A DNA stretch of 64,000 nucleotides from Chitinophagales bacterium. GTDB taxonomy: Bacteria > Bacteroidota > Bacteroidia > Chitinophagales > JADIYW01. This document shows, piece after piece, positions 27,968 through 38,547 of the stretch. The notes under the pieces were generated by a model, which made no database searches, had not been told where the DNA came from, and was given only the letters and a program-made list of their open reading frames with translations. Positions within the stretch are counted from its first letter, which is position 1; each line of letters starts with the position of its first letter. A program made the translations under genes and the position numbers. The stretch lies in contig JAMLHH010000009.1 of assembly GCA_023957215.1 (NCBI GenBank), positions 1 to 64,000 on the forward strand, read 5' to 3'.

Positions 27968-28582
27968 AAATACTTAGGCGGCACACCGGGCATCATCAGC
28001 ATTTTGCATACCAACGGACAAGACTTGACCTTTCATCCACACATCCATTGCATCGTGAGTGGTGGCGGACTTTCAAAGGATGGTAAGTGGAAAAAGGAAA
28101 AGCGTAAGAACGGTAATTTTCTATTTCCAAGACGGGCGATGGAAAAGATTTTCAAGGGTTATTTTTTGGAAAAGTTGCAAGCATTATCCTCATCAGGAAA
28201 GTTAGAAATAGCGGATGAAACATCGTTTTTCAAAACCTTAGAAGAGGTACAATTTATCAAGTGGAATGTGTATGCGAAAGCGCCCTTTGCAGGACCACGC
28301 CAAATTATGGAATACTTGGGCAGATATACGCACAAGGTTGCAATCACTTCACATCGGATATTGGAAATAACCGATACAACCATCACCTTCAAATACAAAG
28401 ATTACCAAGATGGGAACAAGCAAAAAGAAATGCCCCTGAGTCACGAAGAGTTTTTGCGCAGGTTTGAACAACATATCCTGCCCAAGGGATTTGTGAAGAT
28501 ACGGCACAGTGGTTTTTTATCTCATCAAAACAAAAACGAACGTTTATCTTCTATTTGCAGCGAATTGGACCTCCTGTTTTGA
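27968..28582 (+). pseudogene. IS91-family transposase fragment fused to the IS1182 piece
   Basis: The frame runs without a stop from the IS1182 fragment into IS91-type sequence. It shows KYLGGTPGIISILHTNGQ, then the HUH motif in HPHIHCIVSGGG, then VYAKAPFAGPRQIMEYLGRYTHKVAI and an LPKGFVKIRHSGFL block. Both ends of a normal IS91 transposase are missing, so it is inactive. Loss of IS flanks on both sides points to an insertion or deletion junction between two elements. The 28583-28790 stretch after it carries only a weak hairpin (28656-28704) and a promoter. Confidence 0.8.
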
Positions 28583-28746
28583 GAAGAATGTCTAATTTTA
28601 TCCACGGTACATATTTTTAGTGTCGTAACTTTAAATATACACCTTTTAGATGAAACCTAAAAGTCTTGCAGTCCTTTTATTTTAAAGGGATTGCAGAGGT
28701 TTTTGTTTTTCTGTTGCGATTATTGGGCATAAGTACAATAGCGACT

Positions 28747-28763
28747 TTGGCATAGTTTTGGCA
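28747..28763 (+). promoter_or_regulatory. Possible sigma-54 (-24/-12) promoter
   Basis: TTGGCATAGTTTTGGCA has GG and GC separated by exactly ten bases, the sigma-54 spacing. It deviates from the TGGCAC-N5-TTGCA consensus at two positions. Transcription would start near 28774, just before the ATG at 28791. Confidence 0.4.
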
Positions 28764-28790
28764 CTATCTCGCTAAATAAAAAGTATAAGT

Positions 28791-29477
28791 ATGAAAAATT
28801 TATTCTTAGTCTTATTAGGACTTGTCTCCTTTACTTTTAATGCCAATGCACAATTGTTTAAAGCAAATGATGTAGCCAAGGTGGCTGATTATGTCGTCAA
28901 TGAACTAAAAATCAGTGGGAAGACTGCTGAAAGCGTTAAGTCTATTTATGCAGATTATGGTAGTCAGATGAAAGCTGTCATGGACAATCGCGGAAAGGGA
29001 TTGCCTGTCAAGCAAAAAGAACTACAGACTTTAACAGACAAAATGGATGGTGAAGTGAAAGCGATACTCCCCAAAGATAAACTGAGTGACTATGATACAG
29101 TCGTAGCGCATTATAGAAAGAAAGGCATCGGCACAAGTGCTTTGAATATCGGTGACAATACTACCCAAATAACGAATGATCAAGTACAAAAACTACAAAA
29201 GGTCGATGGTTCAAGTGAATTGGGTAATCAATTGAAACAAGAGTTTAAAGATAAATTAAATGTGACTGACACTCAAGCTGATCAATTGGTGAAAATTACT
29301 TTTGAACACAACTTAAAAAAGAAACTTATCAATCAAACTTTAAAATCTGATGCGCCGGCAAGAGCGGCAAAAATGAATGAATTAAACACTGATACCAATA
29401 ATCAAGTACGTAAAATTCTCAATCCGCAACAATATAAGGCCTTCTTAGGTATCTTAATCCAAAGTGCAAAAGAATAA
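28791..29477 (+). CDS. Secreted helical protein with an internal duplication
   Basis: A 228-residue protein with a clear signal peptide (MKNLFLVLLGLVSFTFNANA). Two helical halves of about 90 residues resemble each other: DVAKVADYVVNELKISGKTAES...EVKAIL and DQVQKLQKVDGSSEL...DTNNQVRKILNPQQYKAFL. Helix-rich periplasmic proteins of this general shape occur in stress systems, but I cannot assign a family. It follows a sigma-54-like box and lies just past the IS debris, so it is probably a native gene. Confidence 0.6.
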   Translation: MKNLFLVLLGLVSFTFNANAQLFKANDVAKVADYVVNELKISGKTAESVKSIYADYGSQMKAVMDNRGKGLPVKQKELQTLTDKMDGEVKAILPKDKLSDYDTVVAHYRKKGIGTSALNIGDNTTQITNDQVQKLQKVDGSSELGNQLKQEFKDKLNVTDTQADQLVKITFEHNLKKKLINQTLKSDAPARAAKMNELNTDTNNQVRKILNPQQYKAFLGILIQSAKE

Positions 29478-29534
29478 CAGAAAATAGTATCTGAATAGAT
29501 GAAAAGGAGCTGTCCAAAAAGGTCAAGTTTTTTA

Positions 29535-32240
29535 TTATTGCTTTATAAATTGTAGTGGTGATGAATATCCATCTATATCCAATAAATACAGATTTGATGG
29601 TAGTTGACTGATTTCTATTCTGTTACTACCATTTTCTAAAGAACCTGTCTGGAGTGTCTGACCTTGCAAATTCATAATGCTATATAATAGTTTTTCTTGT
29701 GAAGATCTAATAATATTTAAAGTTGTTTGAACCGGATTGGGAAAAATTCTGATTTCATCAGATTGATGGGATTTGATTGTTGTAGGTACTCCGGAATCTT
29801 CTTTGAAATGTGCTACTAAATAAGTATCTGTTTCAAACTTTGTCGTAAAATGAGAAGGAGTGCCTTCGGGCATATTTTCCCAATAATCAAATTGATAACC
29901 GGGAGTCGGAATGGCACTTATTTCTACTGTTAAGCCCGTAAAGTAATTTCCACTCCAAGGATACGTATCACTATTGACTCCCACTGTACTCGTATCAATT
30001 TTTATCGTGTTGACTTTTATCCTGTGATTTAGCTCCTTGTTGTCAACATCTAAAGTTAATTGGTAGATTTCTCCCAAAGAAAAATAATTTCTGAGATGTT
30101 TAAACATTTCATTTCTTCTACATTGTACATAAGCTTTTGATCTATCATTTGCTTTGGTAAATGCTTCTTTATCAAAGCCCCATCTTTTGATATGGTCATC
30201 TATATAAGGTCTGAGTACAGAAGATTGCTGTTCAATGATATTTAATAATCTGTCAGGTAAAAAAGTGGTATTGAGCAAGTCGGCAAAACGACTAATGAAA
30301 TTTGCTTTGAAATCTTGGTTTTTCATCAGATTAGAAAGTAAAATCTGATAATCTTGTTTCCCATTTCCAATAGCAGTTGAGAGGGTATTGTTTGTACAGA
30401 GTGTCTTGTCCACCAATCCAAAAGCATAATCTAAATCAAATAACATCCATCTCCATTTTCCATCGTGACCATAAGAGGTTTGATTATTTATTCCATCGCT
30501 TTGATATCTCCAACACGAGACATTGTTTGTAATCCAATCTGTGTTACCTGAAAAAATTTCGGCTACATTGTAATCAATATAATTTTCTATATCTATCATT
30601 CCCTTGACGTCCTCATAATTTTGATTATTGGTCAAAGGATTCTTTTTGACAAAATTTATCATCTGGTTATAGTTATTGATAGTTCCTGCTTCCACGATGG
30701 AGTTATTTGAAATAATATCTACCTTGTCTTTATCCACTCCATATTTTCTCTCCAAATAGAACTCATCAAAACGTTCTTTTAACTCAAACATGCCAAAATA
30801 TTCTCCATTCAAATAAGTGATAATAGGTCTATCTATACGTACATCCATTTTTAAATGTCTGACCATTGCCGAAAAGAAGGAATCTCCAAATCTTCGTCCA
30901 TACAAACTTCTCATATCCAATCTTTTGTAGGAAGGATTTTCATCGTTTGGGAAAAAGCTGTACTTTAACTTTGACTTGCCGTATTCATCTCTTGCGTAAA
31001 GCTTGATTCCCTTTTGTGGCTGTATTCTTGTAGATTTCCCTTGCGTTCTGAACCCTAAAGTCTGTTGTAATACTTTAGATTTTGTTTGACTTTCAAACAT
31101 TTCAAAAGTTAGAGGAAATTCATTTTCCCTGCCTCTTCTATTATAATTCGCCGGCCTACTGGGATTGACAGGACTCAATGCATCTTTTTTTCTCCAATCT
31201 TCAAAATCAACACCTGCTACGTAAATACCGTTGTCAAAATCAAAAAAATGAGTGTCGTTTGTACTGATAGAAACGATAGAAATCGGATTGGAAAAAGTTT
31301 GTTCATTTTCTATAAAGTAAGTATGACTTATAACTTCACTTTCTATACCATCCTTATATGCAATAGCTTTTATGATAGCACATTTAGGTAGGTTATAAGT
31401 AGGAAAATAGGTAGGATGAGCATTGTAAGTAGTAGATATATTGGCTATACTATTTCCTCTTTGTACGATTTCTTGGATATTGATATCTCCTTGATAAACA
31501 AGACTTTGATATTTGCCCTCCAATAAGTCGCCACTTTTATCTAACAAAGTCTCTTTGTATTCATTTTTGTAGGTGTATATCTGACCATTAATATGTTCAA
31601 CAGATGGCTCCGAACCGTCAATTGTGTATATAATCACTGCACCAGCATCCGGATGTGAAAGTTTTAATTTAAAATTATTATTATAGAATCCACTTTCATC
31701 TGAAAAAATAGGAGCCTGAATAAAATCACTGGAAGGAATATTGACCTTTGACGGAGTAGGGATGTCTGATATTTGCCAGTTGCCGACACCATTTGGCAAC
31801 CTCGCATATACAAAATCTTTATTTAGAAAAGGCACAGATACGGAATCAACCAAAAGGCCTGACTGATTTGACAGCGAGAGCGACTCTCCATCTTGATCTA
31901 TCTTGAAGTTGGTGTGTATTTCTCCATTTTGGGTATATCTGTCTTTTGAAGATGCAAATACAATGACATAGCCTTTAGCCGGAATATATACTGAAGGAAA
32001 TTGCCACTTAAAGATATTTTTTTTGCTATCGGATAAATAATAATTTTCCAGATTAATCTCTTCGTCACCTGTGTTGTATAGCTCTATCCAATCTGAAAAA
32101 TCCCCGTCTATATCTTGGAAAGTAGTAGAATTGGAAGACATGACCTCATTGAATACAATATTTGAGAAAACAACATGATGAAAAAAAAGAGTAATAAATA
32201 AACTTAAAAATATGCGCTTTCTTGGTAAATGGTTCGGCAT
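29535..32240 (-). CDS. T9SS-secreted CotH-kinase protein with lamin-tail domain
   Basis: A 901-residue secreted protein. After the signal peptide (hydrophobic ~10-26) comes a lamin-tail (LTD) domain (~27-140, FNEVMSSNSTTFQD, DWIELYNTG), then a chitobiase C-terminal-like beta domain (~174-225, YTIDGSEPSVE). The CotH domain (~395-640) follows: GFRTQGKSTRIQPQKGIKLYAR, the DMRSLYGRR segment, YFGMFELKERFDEFYL and WMLFDLDYAFGL with its metal-binding Asp residues. CotH proteins are atypical protein kinases. Residues ~832-901 are a type A T9SS sorting domain (IFPNPVQTTLNI...). Proteins of this architecture are surface-exposed in Bacteroidota; their substrate is unknown. Confidence 0.88.
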   Translation of the reverse strand: MPNHLPRKRIFLSLFITLFFHHVVFSNIVFNEVMSSNSTTFQDIDGDFSDWIELYNTGDEEINLENYYLSDSKKNIFKWQFPSVYIPAKGYVIVFASSKDRYTQNGEIHTNFKIDQDGESLSLSNQSGLLVDSVSVPFLNKDFVYARLPNGVGNWQISDIPTPSKVNIPSSDFIQAPIFSDESGFYNNNFKLKLSHPDAGAVIIYTIDGSEPSVEHINGQIYTYKNEYKETLLDKSGDLLEGKYQSLVYQGDINIQEIVQRGNSIANISTTYNAHPTYFPTYNLPKCAIIKAIAYKDGIESEVISHTYFIENEQTFSNPISIVSISTNDTHFFDFDNGIYVAGVDFEDWRKKDALSPVNPSRPANYNRRGRENEFPLTFEMFESQTKSKVLQQTLGFRTQGKSTRIQPQKGIKLYARDEYGKSKLKYSFFPNDENPSYKRLDMRSLYGRRFGDSFFSAMVRHLKMDVRIDRPIITYLNGEYFGMFELKERFDEFYLERKYGVDKDKVDIISNNSIVEAGTINNYNQMINFVKKNPLTNNQNYEDVKGMIDIENYIDYNVAEIFSGNTDWITNNVSCWRYQSDGINNQTSYGHDGKWRWMLFDLDYAFGLVDKTLCTNNTLSTAIGNGKQDYQILLSNLMKNQDFKANFISRFADLLNTTFLPDRLLNIIEQQSSVLRPYIDDHIKRWGFDKEAFTKANDRSKAYVQCRRNEMFKHLRNYFSLGEIYQLTLDVDNKELNHRIKVNTIKIDTSTVGVNSDTYPWSGNYFTGLTVEISAIPTPGYQFDYWENMPEGTPSHFTTKFETDTYLVAHFKEDSGVPTTIKSHQSDEIRIFPNPVQTTLNIIRSSQEKLLYSIMNLQGQTLQTGSLENGSNRIEISQLPSNLYLLDIDGYSSPLQFIKQ

Positions 32241-32405
32241 CGAAAAAGATACTATTAGGTGTTATAAAAAATGACAATTTGCAAATTAATAAAATTTCGT
32301 ATATATTTTCAAATTCCTTGTCCAATAAATTGTCTTAATAGAGCAGTTTGGCTTTGATTCAAAAATATTGGTACTATTTTAGCAGTCAGTATTAAAATTT
32401 CTAAT

Positions 32406-33617
32406 TTGAAAAACCTTTTTAGCCTTTATCTCTTATCTATTTCTTTGTTCAGCAATTTTGCATGGAGTCAGACAACGGATGAACTATTGAAAAACAAGCA
32501 GGAAAGCTTAGAAGTCCAACAAGAAAAAGTAAGTGAAATCTTAGATGAAATAGAAGATTTAAAACTGCAAAGACTGAGGGAGGTATTGGAAAAGTATATA
32601 CCGCAAGATCCACAGAAATATGAAATAGTCACTCATTCTGCCATGATTTTGAGCTATAATGAAAAACATGAACAGGCTAATTGGGTGATGCATATTATAC
32701 CAAAAGATGTCATAGTCGGAACAGTTACTCGGACCAATGATTTCAGACAGGACTCGTCTGTCAGTACCGGTACAGCAAATGTTGATGATTATTGGGAAAG
32801 TGGTTATGACAGAGGTCACTTGGCTGCATCGGCAGATTTTAGATGGAGTAAAAAAGCTTTGAGTGAATCTTATTATTATAGCAATATGAGTCCGCAAGTG
32901 CCGGGACTCAATAGAAATGCATGGAGTGATTTGGAAGCACAAGTAAGAGAATGGGTGGTAGATTATGGCGATTTGATAGTGATTACAGGACCGGTTTTAA
33001 ATGACACGCTACCCAAAATTCCCCAAGGTTCACATCGTGTGAGTATTCCTACTGCTTTCTTCAAAATAATCGTTGATATGAACCAAGTAACACCAAGAGC
33101 GATTGCATTTCTCTTTCCGAATAAAAATGTTTCTTATCAGCCGAATAAATATGTAGTCACTATTGACAGTATTGAAAATCTCACAGGTATCAATTTCTTC
33201 CCCAATCTTCCTGATGCAGAAACTTTTGAATCGCAATCAGACTTGAGCAAGTGGAAATTGAGTAATACAAAACTCAATCAAGCACCACAAGTCGTTTATG
33301 ATCTAGATCATGTCCCTACAAGACAAGCTATCTATTTTTTGGGTAAAGAATGCAATGTATGCGGTAAAGTGATTGCTACAAGATTTAACAAGTCCACTAA
33401 GACACAAATTACCTATATTAATTTTGATGAGCCATATCCCAATACACCTTTTACAGCCGTTATTTTTGGAAAAGATCGTATCAATTTTACTTACGAGCCG
33501 GAAGTTTATTTGAAAGACAAAATGATTTGTGTGTATGGTATGGTACAAACTTATAAAGGTAAGCCACAAATTATCGTCAACGACGAAAAACAATTTTCTA
33601 TCTATAAGACGAAATGA
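32406..33617 (+). CDS. Secreted DNA/RNA non-specific endonuclease with a C-terminal extra domain
   Basis: A 403-residue protein starting with TTG (32406) and a signal peptide ending in AWS. Residues ~25-65 form a charged coiled-coil-like helix. The betabetaalpha-metal nuclease domain (~70-270) has the catalytic YDRGHLAASADF motif with His138, then SNMSPQVPGLNRNAW. Such enzymes cleave DNA and RNA with a metal ion. The C-terminal ~125 residues hold a small beta-barrel-like domain (ITYINFDEPYPNTPF...YGMVQTYKGKPQIIV) that resembles an OB fold and could bind nucleic acid; that is an inference. The gene is divergent from the CotH gene. It may help use extracellular nucleic acids. Confidence 0.85.
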   Translation: MKNLFSLYLLSISLFSNFAWSQTTDELLKNKQESLEVQQEKVSEILDEIEDLKLQRLREVLEKYIPQDPQKYEIVTHSAMILSYNEKHEQANWVMHIIPKDVIVGTVTRTNDFRQDSSVSTGTANVDDYWESGYDRGHLAASADFRWSKKALSESYYYSNMSPQVPGLNRNAWSDLEAQVREWVVDYGDLIVITGPVLNDTLPKIPQGSHRVSIPTAFFKIIVDMNQVTPRAIAFLFPNKNVSYQPNKYVVTIDSIENLTGINFFPNLPDAETFESQSDLSKWKLSNTKLNQAPQVVYDLDHVPTRQAIYFLGKECNVCGKVIATRFNKSTKTQITYINFDEPYPNTPFTAVIFGKDRINFTYEPEVYLKDKMICVYGMVQTYKGKPQIIVNDEKQFSIYKTK

Positions 33618-33737
33618 AACAGGTGATTTCACCGCCTATGTAAGAAGTTTTTATGATCTCTGAAATATTGTCAGTGCGATAAAAGACAAGACTTCATTAC
33701 TTATATTTCCTTTATGACAATTTGACTATTTACCGCA

Positions 33738-33754
33738 TTGGCACACTTCATGCA
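33738..33754 (+). promoter_or_regulatory. Sigma-54 (-24/-12) promoter of groES-groEL
   Basis: TTGGCACACTTCATGCA matches TTGGCAC-N5-TTGCA at all but one position. GG (33740-33741) and GC (33752-33753) are separated by exactly ten bases. It starts 60 bases before the groES ATG, giving a leader of about 33 bases. No TAnnTTTG box and no CIRCE element (TTAGCACTC inverted repeat) were seen in this intergenic region. Confidence 0.6.
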
Positions 33755-33797
33755 ATAGAGTACACGTAATTTTTAAAACAACTAAAACTTTTATATT

Positions 33798-34082
33798 ATG
33801 GCGAAAAAAACTTTAAATATCCTGCCCTTAGCTGATAGGGTGGTGGTAGAGCCTGCAAAAGCAGAGCAAACGACGAAATCGGGTATTATTATTCCTGATA
33901 CTGCAAAAGAAAAACCTCAAAGAGGAACTATCGTAGCAGTCGGTAGAGGTAAAAAAGATGAACCGATGACAGTGAAAATAGGAGATACTGTTCTTTACGG
34001 GAAGTATAGTGGAACAGAAATCAATGTGGAAGGTAATGATTACCTGATTATGAAAGAGTCTGACATATTTGCAATTGTTTAA
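33798..34082 (+). CDS. groES: Co-chaperonin GroES
   Basis: A 94-residue lid protein of the GroEL chaperonin. It has the [32 protein letters not shown] core with the mobile loop (about 18-32), [11 protein letters not shown] and a [11 protein letters not shown] end. It binds as a heptamer to GroEL and closes the folding chamber. groEL follows after 24 bases, the usual operon. Confidence 0.97.
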   Translation: MAKKTLNILPLADRVVVEPAKAEQTTKSGIIIPDTAKEKPQRGTIVAVGRGKKDEPMTVKIGDTVLYGKYSGTEINVEGNDYLIMKESDIFAIV

Positions 34083-34106
34083 TTTTAAAGTAAAAATCAT
34101 AAAGAA

Positions 34107-35744
34107 ATGGGACATAAATTAATTAATTACGGAACTGATACTCGTGATAAGCTAAAAGTGGGTATCGATACTTTGGCCAATGCTGTAAAAGTAACATTAG
34201 GTCCAAAGGGTAGAAATGTTATCATCGACAAAAAATTTGGTGCACCTCAAATTACCAAAGATGGTGTGACCGTAGCAAAAGAAATCGAATTAGAAGATCC
34301 ATTTGAAAATATGGGTGCGCAGCTTGTCAAAGATGTTGCTTCAAAAACAAATGATATTGCCGGTGACGGTACTACAACTGCGACTGTTTTGGCACAAGCA
34401 ATTGTAGGTCCCGGACTAAAAAATATCACTGCCGGTTCTAATCCATTGGATTTGAAAAGAGGTATTGATAAAGCAGTTGTCGCTGTAATTGCCGAATTGA
34501 AAAAAATATCTACGGTTGTAGGTAGAGATTATAGTAAAATAGCTCAAGTAGCTACAGTTTCTGCAAATAATGATGAAACTATCGGTCAGTTGATTGCTGA
34601 TGCAATGGAAAAAGTTTCTACTGAAGGAGTTATTACTGTGGAAGAAGCAAAAGGTACTCAGACCGAAGTAAAAGTGGTAGAAGGTATGCAGTTTGATAGA
34701 GGTTATCTCTCTCCATATTTTGTGACCAATGCAGAAAAAATGGAAGCGGAGTTAGAAAAACCTTTTATTTTATTGTATGATAAAAAAATATCTACTATGG
34801 CTTCTCTACTTCCTATTTTGGAAAAGGTTGTCCAAACAGGCCGTCCTCTTTTGATCATTGCTGAAGATGTAGAAAGTGAAGCACTTGCCACTTTGGTTGT
34901 TAACAGATTGAGAGGTTCTTTGAAAATAGCCGCTGTAAAAGCTCCCGGTTTTGGAGATAGAAGAAAAGCGATGCTTCAAGATATTGCAATCTTAACCGGT
35001 GGTCAAGTGATATCCGAAGAGTTGGGCTACAAATTAGAAGATGCCACAATGGATCAATTGGGTGTCGCTGATAGAGTTAGCATCGACAAAGACAACACTG
35101 TTATTGTTGACGGTGCCGGTAAAAAAGATGCGATTAAAGCAAGAGTGAGTGAAATTAAAGCTCAAATTGAATCTACTTCATCAGATTACGATAGAGAAAA
35201 ATTACAAGAACGTTTGGCTAAATTGAGTGGTGGCGTAGCTGTATTGTACGTGGGTGCTCCTACAGAAGTAGAAATGAAAGAGAAAAAAGACAGAGTGGAT
35301 GATGCACTTCATGCTACACGTGCAGCAGTTGAAGAAGGAATTATCCCCGGTGGTGGAGTTGCTTTAATAAGAGCTATTCCTGCATTGGATAAAATCAAAG
35401 GTGAAAATGATGATGAGCAAGCAGGTATTGATATTATTAGAGTTGCATTGGAAGCTCCTATTCGTCAAATCAGTGAGAATGCCGGCGTAGAAGGTTCTAT
35501 TGTGGTATTCAAAGTGAAAGAAGGTAAAAAAGACTTTGGCTTTAATGCCCGTACTGATAAATATGAAAACTTATTGGCAGCTGGAGTTATCGATCCTACT
35601 AAAGTAACGCGTGTCGCATTGGAAAATGCAGCATCTATTGCAAGCATGATTTTGACTACGGAATGTGCTATTACTGATGCACCGGAAGATAGTCCTGCTC
35701 CTATGGGTGGCGGAATGCCGGGCGGTATGGGTGGTATGATGTAA
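34107..35744 (+). CDS. groEL: Chaperonin GroEL
   Basis: A 545-residue chaperonin that folds proteins in an ATP-driven double ring. Family marks: [10 protein letters not shown], the ATP-binding [19 protein letters not shown], and a C-terminal tail ending [12 protein letters not shown]. The length is normal. It is co-transcribed with groES behind the sigma-54-like promoter at 33738 and ends at the strong terminator at 35766. Confidence 0.98.
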   Translation: MGHKLINYGTDTRDKLKVGIDTLANAVKVTLGPKGRNVIIDKKFGAPQITKDGVTVAKEIELEDPFENMGAQLVKDVASKTNDIAGDGTTTATVLAQAIVGPGLKNITAGSNPLDLKRGIDKAVVAVIAELKKISTVVGRDYSKIAQVATVSANNDETIGQLIADAMEKVSTEGVITVEEAKGTQTEVKVVEGMQFDRGYLSPYFVTNAEKMEAELEKPFILLYDKKISTMASLLPILEKVVQTGRPLLIIAEDVESEALATLVVNRLRGSLKIAAVKAPGFGDRRKAMLQDIAILTGGQVISEELGYKLEDATMDQLGVADRVSIDKDNTVIVDGAGKKDAIKARVSEIKAQIESTSSDYDREKLQERLAKLSGGVAVLYVGAPTEVEMKEKKDRVDDALHATRAAVEEGIIPGGGVALIRAIPALDKIKGENDDEQAGIDIIRVALEAPIRQISENAGVEGSIVVFKVKEGKKDFGFNARTDKYENLLAAGVIDPTKVTRVALENAASIASMILTTECAITDAPEDSPAPMGGGMPGGMGGMM

Positions 35745-35765
35745 TATCATACAGAAACCTTAAAT

Positions 35766-35804
35766 AAAAAAGAGGCGGTTTCATTTGAAACCGCCTCTTT
35801 TTTT
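35766..35804. terminator. Bidirectional terminator between groEL and the superoxide dismutase gene
   Basis: A perfect long stem (AGAGGCGGTTTC / GAAACCGCCTCT, extended by A- and T-runs) with an ATTT loop. It serves both convergent genes. Confidence 0.9.
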
Positions 35805-35820
35805 ATGTTGCTATTGAAAA

Positions 35821-36432
35821 CTACTTGGTAGCAGCTTCAAACTTTTTAGCGACTGCATCCCAATTTACTACATTCCAAAAAGCTGAAATATAATCAGGTC
35901 TTCTGTTTTGATAGTTGAGATAATAAGCATGCTCCCAAACATCTAAACCTAAGATGGGAGTACCTTTGCATTCTGCAACATCCATCAAGGGATTGTCCTG
36001 ATTAGGTGAAGAAGTAGCGCAAAGTTTTCCGTCGCTACCTACTGCTAACCATGCCCAACCCGAACCAAATCTTGTAGCAGCTGCTTTTCCGAAATCAGCT
36101 TTAAACTGTTTAAAACTTCCAAAGTCTCTGTCAATTGCTACTGCCAAAGATCCTGTAGGTGTGCCGCCTGCATTAGGACCCATGATCTCCCAAAACAAGC
36201 TGTGGTTGTAAAATCCACCGCCATTATTTCTTACTGCTGTAGAAGCTTTTGAAACATTTGCTAAAATATCTTCTATACTTTTATCAGCCCATTCAGTCCC
36301 TTCGATAGCTGCATTTAGGTTGTTAGTGTATCCTGCATGGTGTTTGCCATGATGGATTTTCATAGTTTGTGTGTCAATGTGCGGTTCTAACGCATCATAC
36401 GCATACGGTAAATCTGGTAATTTGAAAGCCAT
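35821..36432 (-). CDS. Superoxide dismutase, Fe/Mn family
   Basis: A 203-residue enzyme that turns superoxide into oxygen and peroxide. The four metal ligands are visible: H27 (IHHGKHH), H77 (NHSLFW), and D164 and H168 ([11 protein letters not shown]). Both domains are complete. No signal peptide is present, so it works in the cytoplasm. The sequence alone does not tell iron from manganese. It is a single gene with a shared terminator. Confidence 0.95.
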   Translation of the reverse strand: MAFKLPDLPYAYDALEPHIDTQTMKIHHGKHHAGYTNNLNAAIEGTEWADKSIEDILANVSKASTAVRNNGGGFYNHSLFWEIMGPNAGGTPTGSLAVAIDRDFGSFKQFKADFGKAAATRFGSGWAWLAVGSDGKLCATSSPNQDNPLMDVAECKGTPILGLDVWEHAYYLNYQNRRPDYISAFWNVVNWDAVAKKFEAATK

Positions 36433-36483
36433 TTTAAATAAGTTTTATGTATGAATTAATATATTTTCAAGAAAGTAAACATT

Positions 36484-37719
36484 CTAAGCCACTTTTAGTT
36501 TATCGAAGTCGGCATTATTTAACTTTTTCTCTGCATATTCCCTTGTCAATTCAAATTTCTTGATATCTTTTTGTGACGGTATTTCAAACATTGCATCGTT
36601 CATAATGCTTTCCATGATGGCTCTTAGACCTCTTGCACCCAAGTTATTTTCCAAAGCTTTTTCTACCACTAAGTCCAAAGTATCATCGTCCACCGTTAAT
36701 TTGACATTTTCCATCTCGAAAAGTTTTTCATACTGTTTGATGAGTGCATTCTTTGGTTGGGTCAAAATGTTTCTCAATGTCTCCTTATCCAAAGGATCTA
36801 AATAGGTAAGTATCGGCAGACGACCTAATAATTCGGGTATCAGCCCAAAAGCTTTCATATCGGCATGAGTGACATATTTTAGAATATTGTCTTTGTCAAT
36901 ATTTTGCTCTTCACCATGACTTTTAAAACCGATGGCATTTCTTTTCATCCTTTTACCTATCACTCTTTCAATCCCGTCAAATGCTCCTCCACAAATAAAT
37001 AAAATATCTTTGGTATTGATTTTGACCAACTTTTGGTCAGGGTGTTTTCTTCCACCTTGAGGAGGTACTAATACTTCTGTCCCTTCTAACATTTTGAGAA
37101 GAGACTGCTGTACACCTTCACCGGAGACATCTCTTGTGATAGACGGATTATCACTTTTTCGGGCGATTTTGTCAATTTCATCTACATAGACGATTCCTCT
37201 TTCAGCAGCTTTTACATCATAATCACAAACTTGTAGTAATCGGGTCAAAATACTTTCTACATCCTCACCCACATATCCTGCCTCGGTAAATACGGTTGCG
37301 TCCACGATAGAAAAAGGTACATTCAGTAACTTCGCAATGGTCTTTGCAATCAAAGTTTTTCCCGTACCTGTTTTTCCGGTTAAGATGATATTTGACTTTT
37401 CTATTTCTACATCATCTTCCTTAGGTTTGAATTTCAATCTCTTATAGTGATTGTATACAGCTACAGATATAACCTTTTTAGCTCTATCTTGTCCGATAAT
37501 ATAATCATCTAAAAATGCCTTGATATCTTTAGGTTTGAGATTCTCTGATAATTCAAAATCCAATTTTTTCTCCAAGTGGTGTAATTCCTCTTGTACGATT
37601 TGATACGCTTGCTCTACACATTGGTCACAAATATGAGCATCAATGCCTGCGACCAAAATAGTCACTTCATTTTTTTCTCTTCCACAGAAAGAACAACGCT
37701 GTCCATTATTTTTAGCCAT
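36484..37719 (-). CDS. clpX: ATP-dependent Clp protease unfoldase ClpX
   Basis: A 411-residue AAA+ unfoldase. It has an N-terminal zinc-binding domain (CSFCGREK...HICDQC), Walker [13 protein letters not shown], Walker [12 protein letters not shown] and the IGF-type loop for ClpP binding (within ~265-275, RNAIGFKSH). It unfolds tagged proteins and feeds them to ClpP. It follows clpP on the same strand with a gap of ~135 bases, giving the order tig-clpP-clpX. Confidence 0.97.
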   Translation of the reverse strand: MAKNNGQRCSFCGREKNEVTILVAGIDAHICDQCVEQAYQIVQEELHHLEKKLDFELSENLKPKDIKAFLDDYIIGQDRAKKVISVAVYNHYKRLKFKPKEDDVEIEKSNIILTGKTGTGKTLIAKTIAKLLNVPFSIVDATVFTEAGYVGEDVESILTRLLQVCDYDVKAAERGIVYVDEIDKIARKSDNPSITRDVSGEGVQQSLLKMLEGTEVLVPPQGGRKHPDQKLVKINTKDILFICGGAFDGIERVIGKRMKRNAIGFKSHGEEQNIDKDNILKYVTHADMKAFGLIPELLGRLPILTYLDPLDKETLRNILTQPKNALIKQYEKLFEMENVKLTVDDDTLDLVVEKALENNLGARGLRAIMESIMNDAMFEIPSQKDIKKFELTREYAEKKLNNADFDKLKVA

Positions 37720-37854
37720 TCAACTATATTTTTATTTGATAGCAATAACACTATACAAAGTATAAAGTTAGCTATTGTGAGCATTTATATTGAATGCTTA
37801 TACCTATAAAGATATAAGTTTCAAATTTAAAACGTAAGAGTGAAAGAGAGTTGT

Positions 37855-38535
37855 TTACTTCTCTTTATTTCTTACTAAGACTTCATCTATCATTCCGTAT
37901 TCCAAGGCTTCATTGGACATCATCCAATAATCTCTATCTGAATCAGCTTCCACTTTTTCAATAGTTTGTCCAGAATGGTTAGCTATAATTTCGTATAACT
38001 CTTTTTTCAATTTTAGAATTTCTTTCAAGGTAATCTCCATATCAGATGCTTGACCTTGTGCGCCACCCATTGGTTGGTGTATCATCACTCTACTGTGTTT
38101 GAGAGCTGCTCTTTTACCTTTAGCTCCAGCACATAGAAGTACAGCACCCATAGAAGCCGCCATACCTGTACAGATTGTAGCTACATCCGGGTTGATATAT
38201 TGCATAGTATCATAGATGCCTAGGCCTGCATGTACACTACCGCCCGGGCTGTTTACGTATATTTGAACATCTCTTTTAGGATCAGTAGAGTCTAAGAAAA
38301 GAAGTTGCGCAGTAATAATGTTTGCAACATAATCATCTATCGGAGTACCCAAAAAGATAATTCTATCCATCATTAATCTTGAGAAAACGTCTAATGCAGC
38401 TACGTTCATAGGTCGCTCCTCTATAATGTTAGGAGTCAAGCTGTTGATTTGATATTTTTTATAGTCATCAAAAACGTGACTTGAGATCCCTTTGTGCTTG
38501 ATAGCGTAGTCTCTAAATTCTTTTGAAAAATCCAT
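37855..38535 (-). CDS. clpP: ATP-dependent Clp protease proteolytic subunit ClpP
   Basis: A 226-residue serine protease that forms the barrel of the ClpXP complex. The catalytic triad is Ser128 (GMAASMG), His153 (HQPMGG) and Asp202 (RDYWM). An N-terminal extension of about 25 residues beyond E. coli ClpP is probably the removed propeptide. It lies 12 bases downstream of tig and upstream of clpX. Confidence 0.97.
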   Translation of the reverse strand: MDFSKEFRDYAIKHKGISSHVFDDYKKYQINSLTPNIIEERPMNVAALDVFSRLMMDRIIFLGTPIDDYVANIITAQLLFLDSTDPKRDVQIYVNSPGGSVHAGLGIYDTMQYINPDVATICTGMAASMGAVLLCAGAKGKRAALKHSRVMIHQPMGGAQGQASDMEITLKEILKLKKELYEIIANHSGQTIEKVEADSDRDYWMMSNEALEYGMIDEVLVRNKEK

Positions 38536-38547
38536 AATTTGTTTTGT

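Noticed and set aside
27833-28582. A new 249-residue transposase type
   Set aside because: The first part matches IS1182 in a shifted frame and the rest matches IS91. It is a junction of two fragments, not a new family.
33640-33797. CIRCE (HrcA) operator before groES
   Set aside because: No TTAGCACTC-N9-GAGTGCTAA inverted repeat is present.
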